Part shown: positions 49,142 through 58,876 of the stretch, piece by piece
Layout: every line of letters begins with the position of its first letter
Position numbering within the stretch: the stretch's first letter is position 1
NCBI GenBank assembly: GCA_038145245.1
Contig: JAYQPI010000002.1
Location: forward strand, 15,948 to 79,947
DNA: 64,000 nt
Reading direction: 5' to 3'
DNA from: Fontibacterium sp038145245
GTDB taxonomy: Bacteria; Pseudomonadota; Alphaproteobacteria; Pelagibacterales; Pelagibacteraceae
Program-made: the position numbers and the translations under genes
Notes under the pieces: model-generated
Told to the model about the DNA's origin: nothing
What the model saw: only the letters and a program-made list of their open reading frames with translations
Database searches by the model: none

Positions 49142-50566
49142 TTAAGCTGCAGCTTCTTTTGCCATTTTTTCAGCTTTTGCAACTGCCTCTTCAATTGTTC
49201 CAACCATATAAAAAGCAGATTCTGGCAGATGATCATACTGACCTTTGCAAATTGCATCAAAACCTTTAATTGTTGATTGTAGATCAACTAGTTTTCCAGG
49301 CGAACCTGTAAATACTTCAGCAACAAAGAAAGGTTGTGATAAAAATCTTTGTATTTTTCTGGCTCTTGATACCACTAATTTATCTTCTTCAGATAATTCA
49401 TCCATTCCTAAAATTGCAATAATATCTTGTAAAGATTTGTAGTTTTGTAAGATTTTTTGAACTTCCCTAGCAACTCTATAATGTTCTTCACCAACAATTC
49501 TTGGATCAAGAATTCTTGAAGTTGAATCTAACGGATCTACCGCAGGATAAATTCCAAGCTCAGCGATCTGTCTTGATAAAACGGTTGTTGCATCTAAATG
49601 AGAAAAAGAAGTTGCTGGTGCAGGGTCTGTTAAGTCATCTGCTGGAACGTAAATCGCTTGCACAGAAGTGATAGATCCTTTGCTTGTCGTTGTAATTCTT
49701 TCTTGTAAATTTCCCATATCTGTTGCTAATGTTGGTTGATATCCAACGGCTGAAGGAATTCGACCAAGTAATGCTGACACCTCTGATCCTGCTTGAGTAA
49801 ATCTAAAAATATTATCCACGAAGAAAAGAACGTCTTGACCTTCTTTATCTCTAAAATATTCAGCAAGTGTTAATCCTGATAAAGCAACTCGAGCTCTTGC
49901 TCCTGGCGGTTCATTCATTTGTCCATAAACTAAAGCGGCTTTAGATCCTGGACCATCAGTTTTAATAACGCCTGACTCTATCATTTCGTGATACAAATCA
50001 TTTCCTTCTCTTGTTCTTTCACCAACTCCAGCAAAAACTGAATAACCACCATGTGCTTTTGCAACGTTATTAATTAATTCCATAATCAAAACTGTTTTTC
50101 CAACTCCAGCTCCACCAAATAAACCAATTTTTCCACCTCGTGAATATGGTGCAAGCAAATCGACAACTTTAATTCCTGTAACTAAAACTTCTGTCTCAGT
50201 TGATTGTTCAACGTAAGCAGGTGCAGATCTATGAATTGGCCAATTTTCTTTTGTCTTTACTGGTCCTTTTTGATCGATTGGCTCGCCAATAACATTAATA
50301 ATTCTACCTAATGTTTCTGGGCCAACTGGAACTGTAATGGGTTTTCCCGTATTCGTAACTTTATCCCCTCTTTTTAATCCTTCTGTAGTATCCATTGCGA
50401 TAGTTCTGACTGTATTTTCGCCAAGATGCTGAGCAACTTCTAAAACTACTCTTAATCCATTATTATCACACTCAAGTGCTGTTAGAATCTCAGGTAGATC
50501 CTTATCAAATTTTACGTCTACAACCGCTCCAATAACCTGAACTATTTTTCCAAATTTATTTTCCAT
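49142..50566 (-). CDS. atpD: ATP synthase F1 subunit beta
   Basis: 474-residue catalytic subunit. The P-loop is GLFGGAGVGKTVLIMEL; the catalytic Glu is in GVGERTREGND. The F-ATPase alpha/beta signature PAVDPLDSTS and the DELSEEDK (DELSEED) motif are present. A strong Shine-Dalgarno (AGGAG) precedes the ATG. Position between atpG and atpC is canonical. Confidence 0.99.
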   Translation of the reverse strand: MENKFGKIVQVIGAVVDVKFDKDLPEILTALECDNNGLRVVLEVAQHLGENTVRTIAMDTTEGLKRGDKVTNTGKPITVPVGPETLGRIINVIGEPIDQKGPVKTKENWPIHRSAPAYVEQSTETEVLVTGIKVVDLLAPYSRGGKIGLFGGAGVGKTVLIMELINNVAKAHGGYSVFAGVGERTREGNDLYHEMIESGVIKTDGPGSKAALVYGQMNEPPGARARVALSGLTLAEYFRDKEGQDVLFFVDNIFRFTQAGSEVSALLGRIPSAVGYQPTLATDMGNLQERITTTSKGSITSVQAIYVPADDLTDPAPATSFSHLDATTVLSRQIAELGIYPAVDPLDSTSRILDPRIVGEEHYRVAREVQKILQNYKSLQDIIAILGMDELSEEDKLVVSRARKIQRFLSQPFFVAEVFTGSPGKLVDLQSTIKGFDAICKGQYDHLPESAFYMVGTIEEAVAKAEKMAKEAAA

Positions 50567-50573
50567 AATTCTC

Positions 50574-51458
50574 CTATAAAGATTCAGCTCCAGAAATAAT
50601 TTCTATTAATTCTTTGGTGATAACTGCTTGTCTAGTTCTATTGTAATTAATTGTAAGTTTTGCAATCAAATCTCCAGCATTTCTAGTTGCATTGTCCATT
50701 GCCGTCATTCTTGACCCTTGTTCACTAGCTAAATTCTCTAAGAAAGCAGTATAAATTTGGGTTGCAATATTTTTTGGTAAAAGATTTTCTAAAATATCAT
50801 TTTCATCTGGTTCATATTCATACTCACTACCGCCAGATAAAGACTGTTGATTTGACTTTTGTTCAATTGAAACTGGAATTAATTGCTGTGCTTGAGGAAT
50901 CTGAGAAATAACGCTCTTAAATTGGTTATAAAATAAAGTACAAATATCAAATTCATTTCTAGTAAATAAATTTAAAATTTTATCTGTAATTTCTTGCGCT
51001 TTTGCAAAAGATACAACTTTTTCATCTTTTAAGGATATTCTATCAATAATAAATTGATTATACTTTCTCTTTAACTGATCATTAGCTTTACTACCAACAA
51101 CTATAATTTTTAAATTCTTTCCTTCTGCTAGAACTTTTTCAAAAAATAATTTTGCTTTTCTACATATATTTGTATTAAAACCTCCACATAATCCTCTATC
51201 AGAACTCAAAACAACACAAAGGTGAGTTTCACTTTTTTGATTTCCTACTAATAATTTTGGAGCAGAATCCATGTCTGTTACTGAATTTTTTAAATTTGAT
51301 ATTATAGAATTTAATTTCTCAGAATATGGTCTTGCATTCTCAGCATTTTGCTGAGCTTTTCTAAGTTTAGCAGCGGCAACCATTTTCATAGCTTTTGTTA
51401 TTTTTTGAGTAGATTTAACGCTACTAATTCTATTTCTTAAAAATTTTAAACTAGCCAT
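50574..51458 (-). CDS. atpG: ATP synthase F1 subunit gamma
   Basis: 294-residue rotor subunit. Conserved N-terminal MASLKFLRNRISSVKSTQKI and SSDRGLCGGFN, and C-terminal TAMDNATRNAGDLIAKLTI with YNRTRQAVITKELIEI, are diagnostic. It overlaps the atpA stop by one base. Confidence 0.98.
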   Translation of the reverse strand: MASLKFLRNRISSVKSTQKITKAMKMVAAAKLRKAQQNAENARPYSEKLNSIISNLKNSVTDMDSAPKLLVGNQKSETHLCVVLSSDRGLCGGFNTNICRKAKLFFEKVLAEGKNLKIIVVGSKANDQLKRKYNQFIIDRISLKDEKVVSFAKAQEITDKILNLFTRNEFDICTLFYNQFKSVISQIPQAQQLIPVSIEQKSNQQSLSGGSEYEYEPDENDILENLLPKNIATQIYTAFLENLASEQGSRMTAMDNATRNAGDLIAKLTINYNRTRQAVITKELIEIISGAESL

Positions 51459-52993
51459 TAACTTTTAAAACCTTTCTTAAATTCACCAATAAATGTTTTT
51501 AACTTTTCTTCATTAGCCTCATCAATTTTTCCTGAAGATTTAATACTATTTAAAATATCAGGCGCTTCAGATTTAATTTTTGATAAAAGTTTTTTCTCAA
51601 ATGATTTGATTTGGTTAAGTTCAATATCATCTAAAAAACCTTTAACTCCTGAGAAGATTGAAACAACTTGTTCCTCTACTTTTAAAGGAGAATATTGATC
51701 TTGTTTTAATAGTTCAGTTAATTTTGATCCACGATTTAATAATTTTTGCGTAGCAAGGTCTAAATCTGATCCAAACTGTGCAAAAGCAGCCATTTCTCGG
51801 TACTGAGCAAGTTCAAGTTTGATTGAACCTGAAACTTGTTTCATTGCTTTAATTTGAGCTGAAGATCCAACCCTAGAAACTGATATACCGACGTTAACAG
51901 CGGGTCTCACTCCTTTATAAAAGAGTTCAGTTTCTAAGAATATTTGTCCATCTGTAATAGAAATAACGTTAGTTGGAATGTACGCAGAAACGTCGCTGGC
52001 TTGTGTTTCAATAATTGGTAAGGCAGTGAGAGATCCTCCACCATATTTATCATTCAATTTTGCTGCTCTTTCAAGCAATCTACTGTGAAGGTAAAATACG
52101 TCCCCTGGAAAGGCTTCTCGTCCTGGAGGTCTACGTAAAAGCAATGACATTTGTCTATAAGCGACAGCTTGCTTAGATAAATCATCATAAACAATAAGAG
52201 CATGCATTCCATTATCTCTGAAATATTCTCCCATTGTACATCCTGTATATGGAGCTAAAAATTGTAGTGGCGCTGGATCAGATGCTGTCGCAGCAACAAC
52301 AATTGTATATTCCATTGCTCCAGCTTCTTCTAACGTTTTTACGATTTGAGCAACACTCGATCTTTTTTGTCCAATAGCAACATAAATACAATAAAGTTTT
52401 TTACTCTCATCATTGGATTTATTAATCTCTTTTTGGTTAATAATTGTATCAATAGCAATTGCTGTTTTGCCAGTTTGTCTGTCACCAATAATTAATTCTC
52501 TTTGTCCTCTTCCGACAGGAATTAAGCTATCAATAGCTTTTAGTCCTGTTTGCATTGGCTCATTCACTGATTTTCTTGGAATAATTCCTGGGGCTTTAAT
52601 CTCAACTCTTTTTCTTTCTGCATTCTTATCAATTGGACCTTTTCCATCTATTGGATTGCCTAATCCATCAACCACTCTACCTAACAAAGATTTTCCTACT
52701 GCTATGTCAACAATTGACCCTGTTCTTTTTACTATGTCGCCTTCTTTAATTTTTGAGTCATCACCAAAAATAACGACTCCAACATTTTCAGTTTCAAGGT
52801 TTAATGCCATGCCTTTTGTGCCTTCAGAGAACTGAACCATTTCGCCAGCTTGCACATTATCTAATCCATAAACTCTGGCTATACCATCTCCTACTGTCAA
52901 AACTTGACCAACTTCTGAAACCTCAACTTCAGTTCCAAAGTTTTTTATTTGGTCTTTAAGAATATTAGTAATTTCAGAAGGATTAATTTTCAT
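51458..52993 (-). CDS. atpA: ATP synthase F1 subunit alpha
   Basis: 511-residue non-catalytic nucleotide-binding subunit. The Walker A is IIGDRQTGKTAIAIDT. VGDGIARVYGLDNVQAGEMV and the superfamily signature PAVNVGISVSRVGSSAQ are conserved. Gap to atpH is 2 bases. The F0 genes are not in the window, in keeping with separate F0 and F1 operons in alphaproteobacteria. Confidence 0.99.
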   Translation of the reverse strand: MKINPSEITNILKDQIKNFGTEVEVSEVGQVLTVGDGIARVYGLDNVQAGEMVQFSEGTKGMALNLETENVGVVIFGDDSKIKEGDIVKRTGSIVDIAVGKSLLGRVVDGLGNPIDGKGPIDKNAERKRVEIKAPGIIPRKSVNEPMQTGLKAIDSLIPVGRGQRELIIGDRQTGKTAIAIDTIINQKEINKSNDESKKLYCIYVAIGQKRSSVAQIVKTLEEAGAMEYTIVVAATASDPAPLQFLAPYTGCTMGEYFRDNGMHALIVYDDLSKQAVAYRQMSLLLRRPPGREAFPGDVFYLHSRLLERAAKLNDKYGGGSLTALPIIETQASDVSAYIPTNVISITDGQIFLETELFYKGVRPAVNVGISVSRVGSSAQIKAMKQVSGSIKLELAQYREMAAFAQFGSDLDLATQKLLNRGSKLTELLKQDQYSPLKVEEQVVSIFSGVKGFLDDIELNQIKSFEKKLLSKIKSEAPDILNSIKSSGKIDEANEEKLKTFIGEFKKGFKS

Positions 52994-52995
52994 TT

Positions 52996-53526
52996 TTATT
53001 TATTTAGTAAACTATTTAATCTTGTTTTAGCTGAAGTATCAATCATTGTACTTCCAATTTGAAGAATTGAACCGACCATTAAAGAAGGATCTACTGAAAA
53101 AGAAATATTAATTTTCTTTTTTAAAATATCATCTAATTTTTTTACTATATCAGCTTTTTCATTGTCAGAAATTGAGTGGGATAATTTAATTGTCGCTAAA
53201 ATCTCTCCTCTTTCATTTGATAATAAATCAAAAAAATTATTAACTATTTTTTCTAAAAAGAAAAATCTTCTATTTTTATTTAAAACTTTTAAAAATCTTG
53301 AAAATAAATCTGAAAAAGAAAAACTCTTAGTTAAAGCATCAATAACATTATTAATAACTGAGTATTTATGTGTAGGATTTTTTATAAAATTTTTTAGATC
53401 TGAACTTTGGTTTAATATCTCTTTTAATTTTAAAAAATCTTTTTCTAGCGCATCTAAATTTTTAGCTTCGTGAGCTATTCTATATACTGCTTTAGCATAT
53501 CTTTGGGTTTCGCTAAAAGTTTTCAT
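52996..53526 (-). CDS. atpH: ATP synthase F1 subunit delta
   Basis: 176-residue peripheral-stalk subunit. RYAKAVYRIAHEAKNLDALE at the N-terminus and the C-terminal VDPSLMVGSILQIGSTMID match the OSCP/delta family. First gene of the F1 operon. The 87-bp gap separating it from priA presumably contains the operon promoter, but I see no convincing -35/-10 pair, so readthrough from priA is possible. Confidence 0.93.
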   Translation of the reverse strand: MKTFSETQRYAKAVYRIAHEAKNLDALEKDFLKLKEILNQSSDLKNFIKNPTHKYSVINNVIDALTKSFSFSDLFSRFLKVLNKNRRFFFLEKIVNNFFDLLSNERGEILATIKLSHSISDNEKADIVKKLDDILKKKINISFSVDPSLMVGSILQIGSTMIDTSAKTRLNSLLNK

Positions 53527-53613
53527 AGATTTTTACTGTTAACTTAAAAGAAAAAAGGTCTCGTAACATGCAAAATTAGACTAATCAAGTGTGATATTTT
53601 GTACTTTTTTAGA

Positions 53614-55584
53614 TTATTTAAAATTTATTGGATCAACATCTAAAGTTAGTGAAATATTTTTTTTAATTTTAATAGTTTTTAACCAATTTTTTAAAATTTT
53701 TTGTGGAAATGCATCTTGAGGATATTTTAATAATAACCTGGACCTATATTTTCCCTTTATAAGCGAAATAGAGGCGCTCACAGGACCTAACAGTAAAGTA
53801 TCTTTCATTTTTGGAATTTTATTTTTTAAAACTCTTGCGCACTCGTCTACATCAAATCTATTTTTTCCTGAAACAATAAAAGCAATAAGTTTAGTGAATG
53901 GGGGCAGATTATATCTCTCTCTAGAACTAATTTCATTTTCATAAAAAGCTAAAATATTCTGATCACATATTGATTTTAATGTTTGGTTTTCTGGTTCAAA
54001 AGTTTGTAAATATACCGTTGAATTTTTAACCTCTCTTCCTGCTCTACCACTGAGCTGATTCATTAATTGATATGTCTTTTCTGAACTGCGAATATCATTT
54101 CCTAAAAAGTTTACATCTGAATTAACAACAACAATGCAATTTAATTTTGGAAAATGAAAACCCTTAGAGATTAACTGCGTTCCTACGATTATATTAATTT
54201 TTCCATCTTGAATATTCCGAAAAATCTTTTTTGTATTATCATCATTATGAATAAAATCACTTGAAAATAACTCAATTCTTTTATCAGGAAAAATTTCTTT
54301 AACTTCTTCAAATATTTTCTCAACGCCTAAACCATAGAAAGAAAATTTACAGTTATTTCCATCTTTACAATTTCTATCAAGTGAAGCCTCATAATTACAA
54401 TAGTGACAAATTAATTTATTATTTTCCTTATGATAAATTAATGAAACAGAACAATTGGGACAATTAAAACGATATCCACATTTTGAACATATGACAAATG
54501 TTGAGTATCCTCTTCTATTTAAAAAAAATAATATCTGGTTTCCTTTTTCTAAAATCTTTTTAAGTTCTGGAACAATAGAAGGTGAGATAAATTTAGATTT
54601 AACAGAAGGATTTTTTTTTAAATCGACAAATTTTACCTCTGGCAATTGTGCGTCGCCATATCTTTTATCTAAATTAATATAAGAAAATTTTTTATTGATA
54701 GTATTATAGTAAGTTTCAAGAGATGGTGTTGCCGAAACCAAAATAACTGATATTTTTTTTATAGAGGCCATTAATACAGCCATATCTCTAGCATTATAAA
54801 TTACTTGATCTTCTTGTTTGTAAGACTGATCATGTTCCTCATCTATAATAATCAAGCCCAGCTTCTTAAAAGGTAAAAACAGAGATGATCTTGCTCCTAA
54901 AACTAAATTAATTTTATGGCTTGCGATTCCATTCCAAATTAATCTTTTATTTTTTTCTGAAATATCGGAATGCCATAAAGCAGGGTAGTTTCCAAAATAC
55001 TCTTTAAATCTTTCTTTAATTTGATTTGTTAATGCTATTTCTGGAAGCAAAACTAAAACCTGATATCCTTTTTCTAAAAAATCTTGAATTTTTTTAAAAT
55101 ATATTAATGTTTTTCCTGAACCTGTAATTCCATGCAATAATACAGTTGAAAATCTATCAAAAAATATTTTTTCATCTAAAATTTTAATAGCTTTTTTTTG
55201 ACTCTCATCAAAATTAATATTTTTTTTTAATGAGTGCTTTTCAGAAAAATCTTCTGATTTTTTCTTTTTTGATATTTCTTTAAAAGCTTTTTTAAAAATA
55301 AATAATTTTAAAACAATTCCTAAATCAACTAAGTTATATCGAGAAAATTTTTCTAAAAAAGTTAAAGTATCTTTGGATAAAGAAACAAAGCTAAATTTCT
55401 TTTTGATATCTCTAATCTTAATAGATTTCTTAATGGAACTAGTTTTTTCCCAAACAACCCCAATAATATCTTTATTCTGAAAAGGAACCAAAACAAAGTC
55501 CCCAACCTTTACATTAATATCTTTTGGAACGTTATATGTAAAAGGATGATCAAATTTTAATGGCAGTAATACATCAAAGGTCAT
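53614..55584 (-). CDS. priA: Primosomal replication protein PriA (helicase)
   Basis: 656-residue DNA helicase restarting stalled forks. N-terminal FDVLLPLKFDHPFTYNVP belongs to the 3'-DNA-binding domain. Helicase motifs: I LLHGITGSGKTLIYF, II IIIDEEHDQSYKQED, III VSATPSLETYY, V GTQLISKGFHFPKL and VI QLSGRAGR. The zinc module has CSKCGYRFNCPNC and CHYC, while the last Cys pair is in the variant NCKDGNNC. It is shorter than the roughly 730 aa of enteric PriA, mostly from a reduced N-terminal linker. Upstream of atpH. Confidence 0.95.
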   Translation of the reverse strand: MTFDVLLPLKFDHPFTYNVPKDINVKVGDFVLVPFQNKDIIGVVWEKTSSIKKSIKIRDIKKKFSFVSLSKDTLTFLEKFSRYNLVDLGIVLKLFIFKKAFKEISKKKKSEDFSEKHSLKKNINFDESQKKAIKILDEKIFFDRFSTVLLHGITGSGKTLIYFKKIQDFLEKGYQVLVLLPEIALTNQIKERFKEYFGNYPALWHSDISEKNKRLIWNGIASHKINLVLGARSSLFLPFKKLGLIIIDEEHDQSYKQEDQVIYNARDMAVLMASIKKISVILVSATPSLETYYNTINKKFSYINLDKRYGDAQLPEVKFVDLKKNPSVKSKFISPSIVPELKKILEKGNQILFFLNRRGYSTFVICSKCGYRFNCPNCSVSLIYHKENNKLICHYCNYEASLDRNCKDGNNCKFSFYGLGVEKIFEEVKEIFPDKRIELFSSDFIHNDDNTKKIFRNIQDGKINIIVGTQLISKGFHFPKLNCIVVVNSDVNFLGNDIRSSEKTYQLMNQLSGRAGREVKNSTVYLQTFEPENQTLKSICDQNILAFYENEISSRERYNLPPFTKLIAFIVSGKNRFDVDECARVLKNKIPKMKDTLLLGPVSASISLIKGKYRSRLLLKYPQDAFPQKILKNWLKTIKIKKNISLTLDVDPINFK

Positions 55585-55639
55585 TAAAAAAATTTTATTA
55601 ACTGTTTATTTCTTACTATAAATTTTATAATCTAAATCC

Positions 55640-56293
55640 ATGGAAATTTTTCTAGACTCATCAGATATTAAAGAAATTAGAGGATTAAACAAAGCTAATT
55701 TAGTAGATGGCATAACAACAAACCCCTCTCTTCTTGCAAGTGCAAATACTGATTTTAAAATTTTATTAAAAGAAATCTGTAGCGAGGTAAAAGGGCCAGT
55801 AAGTGCTGAGGTAACATCTCCTGATGTTCCTACTATGTTAAAAGAAGCAGAAGTTTTAAGAAAAATTGCAAAAAATATTGTAATTAAAGTTCCATTAACT
55901 TGGAATGGTTTACAAGCTTGCAGCATACTTTCTGCGAAAAAAATTAAAGTAAATGTTACTTTATGTTTTTCTACATCTCAGGCACTACTAGCTGCAAAAG
56001 CTGGCGCAACTTATATTTCGCCTTTTATTGGTAGATTAGATGATATTGGCGAAAATGGTATCCAACTTATAGAAGATATTAAAAAAATTTTTAACAATTA
56101 TAAAAATATAAAAACAAAAATATTATCAGCATCTATTAGATCTGTTGAACATTTTAACGCAGTAGCAGCTATTGGTTCTGATGTTGCAACGGTTCCTGTT
56201 AAAATCTTTAAAGAACTTCACAAACATCACCTTACAGACAAAGGTATTGATATTTTTACAGCTGATTGGAAAAAATCAGGAATGAAAATTTAA
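55640..56293 (+). CDS. tal: Short transaldolase (TalC/FSA-like)
   Basis: 217-residue class I aldolase of the short transaldolase/fructose-6-phosphate aldolase family. MEIFLDSSDIKEIRGLNK, LVDGITTNPSLLA and NIVIKVPLTWNGLQAC (Schiff-base Lys) are diagnostic, as is YISPFIGRLDDIGENG. It probably serves as transaldolase in the non-oxidative pentose phosphate pathway. Only plus-strand gene in the 49-64 kb stretch, inserted between priA (divergent, 55 bp) and lpdA (convergent, 2 bp). Confidence 0.93.
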   Translation: MEIFLDSSDIKEIRGLNKANLVDGITTNPSLLASANTDFKILLKEICSEVKGPVSAEVTSPDVPTMLKEAEVLRKIAKNIVIKVPLTWNGLQACSILSAKKIKVNVTLCFSTSQALLAAKAGATYISPFIGRLDDIGENGIQLIEDIKKIFNNYKNIKTKILSASIRSVEHFNAVAAIGSDVATVPVKIFKELHKHHLTDKGIDIFTADWKKSGMKI

Positions 56294-56295
56294 TT

Positions 56296-57693
56296 TTAAA
56301 AGTGAATTGCTCTCTTATCAACTGCTAACGCAGCCTCTTTAATTGCTTCCGCCAAAGTAGGATGTGCGTGACATGTTCTTGCTATATCTTCTGCGCTAGC
56401 GCCAAATTCCATGGCTAAGGCCATTTCTGCAATCATATTACCAACATCTGGACCGATCATATGCACACCTAAAACTCTATCTGTTTTTTCATCAGATAAA
56501 ATCTTTACAAATCCATCACCTTCATCATTAACTTTCGCTCTCGCATTAGCTGCAAAAGGAAATTTACCAATTTTGTAAGATATTTTTTGCTCTTTTAGTT
56601 GTTCCTCTGTTTTGCCAACAGATGCAACTTCTGGAGAAGTATATACCACTCCAGGAATAACATCATAATTTACATGGCCAAATCTTCCGCTTAATAACTC
56701 TGCAACTGCGATACCTTCCTCTTCAGCTTTATGAGCTAGCATTGGACCAACAATGACATCTCCAATTGCATATACGTTATCTAGATTAGTTTTAAATTTA
56801 TGATCTGTCTCAACTCTTCCTTTTGAATCTAGCTTAACTCCAATCTTATCAAGATTTAATCCGGTAGTATTAGGCTTTCTTCCAACTGACATTAAAACGA
56901 TATCACAATCAATGTCGCTCTTGGCACCATTCTTCTCAACTGTAACTATTGCACCATTTTTATTTTTTTTAACATTAACTACTTTTGTTGATAAATTAAA
57001 TTGCATTCCTTGTTTTTGTAATATTTTTAAAAAAGCATCCGATACTTCTCTATCCATTCCTGGAGTAATGTAATCTAGAAATTCCACTACCTGAACCTCC
57101 GATCCTAATCTTAGCCAAACAGAGCCCATTTCGAGTCCAATGTAACCTGCTCCAATAACTACAAGTTTTTTAGGAACAGAAGTTAAATTTAACGCACCCG
57201 TTGAGGATACTATTATTTTTTCATCAATTTCTATATTTGGAAGAGAAATTGGAACAGAACCAGTTGCTATAATGACATTTTTAAATTTATAATCTTTTTG
57301 ATTATTGCTCTGGTCAGTAACTAAAATTGTATTTTTATCTTTAAAAGATGCAAAGCCTTTAATGTAAGTAACTTTATTTTTTTTAAATAAGAACTCTATT
57401 CCTTTGGTAAGTCCTTCTACACCTTTTGCTTTATGACTCATCATTTTTGCAAGATCTAAGGATGGCTCATTGATGTTAATCCCTATATTTTTAAATTCTG
57501 ATTTTGCTTTTCTATAAAGATCTGATGAATGTAATAAAGCTTTAGAAGGTATACATCCAACATTAAGACAAGTGCCGCCTAAGGTTCCTCTAGACTCAAC
57601 GCACGCAGTTTTTAAGCCTAGTTGGGCGGCTCTAATTGCTGCAACATATCCTCCTGGGCCACCTCCTATAACTAAAAAATCAAATTCTTCCAT
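56296..57693 (-). CDS. lpdA: Dihydrolipoyl dehydrogenase
   Basis: 465-residue FAD enzyme (E3). FAD site DFLVIGGGPGGYVAAIRAAQ; redox disulfide GGTCLNVGCIPSKALLH; NAD site VVIGAGYIGLEMGSV; second FAD motif NVYAIGDVIVGPMLAHKA; C-terminal HAHPTLAEAIKEA with the active His. Located 3 bases after sucB, so it is most likely the E3 of the 2-oxoglutarate dehydrogenase complex, possibly shared with other complexes. Confidence 0.96.
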   Translation of the reverse strand: MEEFDFLVIGGGPGGYVAAIRAAQLGLKTACVESRGTLGGTCLNVGCIPSKALLHSSDLYRKAKSEFKNIGININEPSLDLAKMMSHKAKGVEGLTKGIEFLFKKNKVTYIKGFASFKDKNTILVTDQSNNQKDYKFKNVIIATGSVPISLPNIEIDEKIIVSSTGALNLTSVPKKLVVIGAGYIGLEMGSVWLRLGSEVQVVEFLDYITPGMDREVSDAFLKILQKQGMQFNLSTKVVNVKKNKNGAIVTVEKNGAKSDIDCDIVLMSVGRKPNTTGLNLDKIGVKLDSKGRVETDHKFKTNLDNVYAIGDVIVGPMLAHKAEEEGIAVAELLSGRFGHVNYDVIPGVVYTSPEVASVGKTEEQLKEQKISYKIGKFPFAANARAKVNDEGDGFVKILSDEKTDRVLGVHMIGPDVGNMIAEMALAMEFGASAEDIARTCHAHPTLAEAIKEAALAVDKRAIHF

Positions 57694-57696
57694 GAA

Positions 57697-58872
57697 TTAT
57701 AAATTTAAAAAAAGCCTTCTTGGATCTTCTAAATATTCTTTAACTCTAACTAAAAAGGATACAGCATCTTTACCATCAATAATTCTATGATCATAAGATA
57801 AGGCCAGATACATTATCGGTCTAACCTCAATTTTCCCTTCAACAACTACCGCTCGCTGAACAATATTATGCATGCCCAACACTCCTGATTGTGGAGGATT
57901 TAGGATCGGCGTAGATAACATTGATCCATAAATCCCGCCATTGGTAATCGTAAAAGTTCCACCCTGTAGTTCCTCAATAGACAATTGTCCAGTTTTTGCT
58001 TTTTCACCTAAAGCAATTATTTGCTTTTCAATATCTGCAAAAGATAATTCATCTGCATCTCTAACTACTGGTACGACCAATCCTTTTTCCGTTCCAACAG
58101 CAACACCAATATTATAGTAATTTTTATAAACAATTTCATCTTGTTGAATTTCTGCATTAATAATTGGAAAAGCTTTTAAAGCTTCAACACAAGATCTTAC
58201 AAAGAAAGACATAAAGCCCAATTTGACTCCATATCTTTTTTGGAAGCCATCTTTATATTCAGCTCTCATTTCAATAATTCTCGACATATCAATTTCATTA
58301 AATGTCGTAAGCATAGCTGCATTATTTTGAGCTTCTTTTAATCTTTTAGCGATTGTTGCTCTTAATCGAGTCATTTTGACTCTTTCTTCATCACCTTTTG
58401 TAGCTCTTGCTGATGAAGGAGCAGAAGGTAAACCCATGGATTCTAATAAATCCCCTTTTAAAATTCTTCCATCTCTTCCTGATCCGCTAATTGTTCTGAT
58501 ATCAATTTTTTTTTCTTCTACAATTCTTTTTACTGCAGGTGATAATATTTCTTTTTTAGTTGTTGGGGTCTCTACGATTTTTGGTTTTACTGGATCAGGA
58601 GCTTTAACTGGTTCTTTTTTTTCTACATTTGCTGTTCCTGCTCCAACAGATCCTAAAACTGCTCCAACTTTAACTGTTGTGCCTGCTTGAATTTTAATTT
58701 CAGATAAAATACCTGACTCAGGAGAAGGCACCGAAACACTAACTTTATCTGTTTCCAATTCAACAACTGGCTCATCTGCTTTTACCGAATCCCCAACTTG
58801 TTTAAGCCATTTTGAAACTGTAGCTTCTGTTACTGACTCTCCAAGTGTAGGTACTACTAAATCTTTTGCCAT
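57697..58872 (-). CDS. sucB: 2-oxoglutarate dehydrogenase E2 (dihydrolipoamide succinyltransferase)
   Basis: 391 aa. One lipoyl domain (1-75) with the lipoylated Lys in ELETDKVSVSVP. Then a linker rich in Lys, Pro and Val, an E1/E3-binding domain (SPAVKRIVEEKKIDIRTI, then GSGRDGRILKGD) and a catalytic domain ending with YLALSYDHRIIDGKDAV, which contains the active His and Asp. Only 4 bases separate it from sucA. Confidence 0.97.
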   Translation of the reverse strand: MAKDLVVPTLGESVTEATVSKWLKQVGDSVKADEPVVELETDKVSVSVPSPESGILSEIKIQAGTTVKVGAVLGSVGAGTANVEKKEPVKAPDPVKPKIVETPTTKKEILSPAVKRIVEEKKIDIRTISGSGRDGRILKGDLLESMGLPSAPSSARATKGDEERVKMTRLRATIAKRLKEAQNNAAMLTTFNEIDMSRIIEMRAEYKDGFQKRYGVKLGFMSFFVRSCVEALKAFPIINAEIQQDEIVYKNYYNIGVAVGTEKGLVVPVVRDADELSFADIEKQIIALGEKAKTGQLSIEELQGGTFTITNGGIYGSMLSTPILNPPQSGVLGMHNIVQRAVVVEGKIEVRPIMYLALSYDHRIIDGKDAVSFLVRVKEYLEDPRRLFLNL

Positions 58873-58876
58873 TATT

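Noticed and set aside
52413..52835. 140-codon frame antisense to atpA, and similar long antisense frames opposite sucB, sucC and atpH
   Set aside because: They mirror highly conserved genes and encode Ser/Pro/Leu/Ile-rich sequence with no domain; shadow frames.
53527..53613. Promoter of the F1-ATPase operon
   Set aside because: Only weak -35/-10 combinations (for example TTGATT with TTACGA) could be found; not good enough to annotate.
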